From positions 1 to 7,696 of the forward strand of contig CALLLZ010000324.1 in assembly GCA_938008005.1 (NCBI GenBank): a stretch of 7,696 nt of DNA. The letters are read 5' to 3'. Below the pieces are notes generated by a model, which worked only from the letters and a program-made list of their open reading frames with translations, made no database searches and was not told the origin of the DNA. Position 1 is the first letter of the stretch, and each line of letters begins with the position of its first letter. This DNA comes from an uncultured Marinicella sp. (GTDB taxonomy: Bacteria; Pseudomonadota; Gammaproteobacteria; Xanthomonadales; Marinicellaceae). This document shows, piece after piece, positions 7,032 through 7,696 of the stretch. Made by a program: the position numbers and the translations under genes.

Positions 7032-7696
7032 GATTCAAAGGTTAACTTTGAAGATTTAAATAAAGATAGAATTGGTGTTATTTGGGGATCTGGAAACGGT
7101 GGAATTCAGACGCAGCAAACTCAAATATCGGACTATGCAATGGGTGATGGGACACCGCGATTTTCTCCGTTTTTTGTTCCTCGTATGTTGGTTGATATAG
7201 CTGCTGGTGTAATATCTATGCAATATGGTTTAAGAGGAGTGAATTATTGTCCAGTTTCCGCTTGTGCGACTTCAACAACTGCAATTGTAGACGCCTTTAA
7301 TTATATACGATGGAATAAGGCAGATATGGTTATTTCTGGAGGTTCTGATGCTCCTATTTGTGAATCAATGATTGCAGGTTTCGGGAGTTTAAAAGCGTTG
7401 TCAACAGTAAATGATACACCTGCAACAGCATCGAAACCCTTTGATGAGAATCGAGATGGATTTGTTATGGGAGAAGGGGCTGGAGCATTAATTTTAGAAG
7501 AGTACGAACATGCAATAAAACGCGGTGCAAAAATTTATGCGGAAGTAGTTGGTGGAGGAATGGCAGCAGATGCATACCATTTAACAGGTACACACCCTGA
7601 AGGAGCTGGTGCGGTTTTAGGTATGAATTTAGCCTTAGAAGAAGCGGGGATTGATTCAACGGAATTAGATTATTTGAATATGCATGCCACTTCAAC
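6999..7696 (+). CDS. fabF: Open frame: rplF start joined to internal part of FabF (3-oxoacyl-ACP synthase II), runs off window
   Basis: From about codon 12 the frame encodes the middle of a beta-ketoacyl-ACP synthase II, which condenses malonyl-ACP with a growing acyl-ACP in fatty acid elongation in the cytoplasm. Residue numbers are of the fused frame. GVIWGSGNGGI (26-36) and GDGTPRFSPFF (49-59) come first. The active-site cysteine is Cys89 in PVSACATST. FDENRDGFVMGEGAGAL (148-164) follows, then NMHATS (227-232), whose His229 is the first catalytic histidine. The second histidine lies beyond the window end. FabF usually has about 410-420 residues; roughly the first 90-100 are missing, so this product should not be active. 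Motif style resembles Bacteroidota enzymes. Of 27 glycine codons, 15 are GGA/GGG and none GGC, against 4 GGA/GGG and 7 GGC of 34 in rplB. Confidence 0.9.
   Translation, partial: MSRIASKPIALDSKVNFEDLNKDRIGVIWGSGNGGIQTQQTQISDYAMGDGTPRFSPFFVPRMLVDIAAGVISMQYGLRGVNYCPVSACATSTTAIVDAFNYIRWNKADMVISGGSDAPICESMIAGFGSLKALSTVNDTPATASKPFDENRDGFVMGEGAGALILEEYEHAIKRGAKIYAEVVGGGMAADAYHLTGTHPEGAGAVLGMNLALEEAGIDSTELDYLNMHATS
7020..7046. other. Putative chimeric junction between rplF and fabF
   Basis: Protein identity changes from L6 (MSRIASKPI) to ketosynthase (DSKVNFEDLNKDRIGV) across these bases without breaking the reading frame. No target-site duplication, inverted repeat, att-like site or transposase lies at the join. 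A short shared word such as CAATTGCT could have joined two reads or contigs. It is most probably an assembly or library artefact; a real rearrangement is possible but would truncate an essential gene. Confidence 0.75.

Noticed and set aside
7000..7060. Mobile element insertion at the rplF-fabF join
   Set aside because: No terminal repeats, target duplication, integrase or transposase sequence is visible on either side.
7465..7695. Minus-strand open frame of 76 codons opposite the FabF part
   Set aside because: It is a leucine- and histidine-rich shadow of the plus-strand ketosynthase, with no recognisable domain.
6999..7696. A real bifunctional L6-ketosynthase or a new ribosome-linked fatty acid system
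   Set aside because: Only about nine L6 residues are present and the FabF N-terminal region is missing, so neither half could work. A chimeric join explains it more simply.

Overview
The window is almost entirely one plus-strand ribosomal protein operon. It carries the whole S10 cluster and the start of the spc cluster in the standard bacterial order: rpsJ, rplC, rplD, rplW, rplB, rpsS, rplV, rpsC, rplP, rpmC, rpsQ, rplN, rplX, rplE, rpsN and rpsH, followed by the first codons of rplF. The proteins look gammaproteobacterial, and the DNA is moderately AT-rich. S14 is the long, zinc-free type. The first 17 bases read as the last codons of an EF-Tu gene (tuf), which normally sits just upstream of rpsJ. 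I cannot name a genus from the sequence.

Layout: bases 1-17 are the probable tuf end. Bases 18-101 are a short leader holding two inverted repeats, the second a strong stem followed by four T's, and the rpsJ ribosome binding site. Bases 102-5003 hold the eleven S10-cluster genes and 5016-6985 the first five complete spc genes. Gaps are never more than 20 bases and three junctions overlap (rplD/rplW by 4; rpsC/rplP and rplP/rpmC by 1). No promoter-sized gap separates rpsQ from rplN, so the S10 and spc clusters are probably one transcript here. These genes supply the 30S proteins S3, S8, S10, S14, S17 and S19 and the 50S proteins L2-L5, L14, L16, L22-L24 and L29.

The last 698 bases are abnormal. 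A good ribosome binding site and an ATG at 6999 begin rplF (L6) with MSRIASKPI. Within about 12 codons the same open frame becomes the middle of a beta-ketoacyl-ACP synthase II (FabF), without that enzyme's N-terminal region, and runs off the window end. The FabF part resembles Bacteroidota enzymes, and its glycine codon use differs from the ribosomal genes. The simplest reading is a metagenome assembly or library chimera joining two organisms, not a natural fusion. I see no new biological system; this breakpoint is the main thing to check. No tRNA, rRNA, CRISPR array, insertion sequence or integrase was seen, and no stretch over 300 bases lacks a gene.
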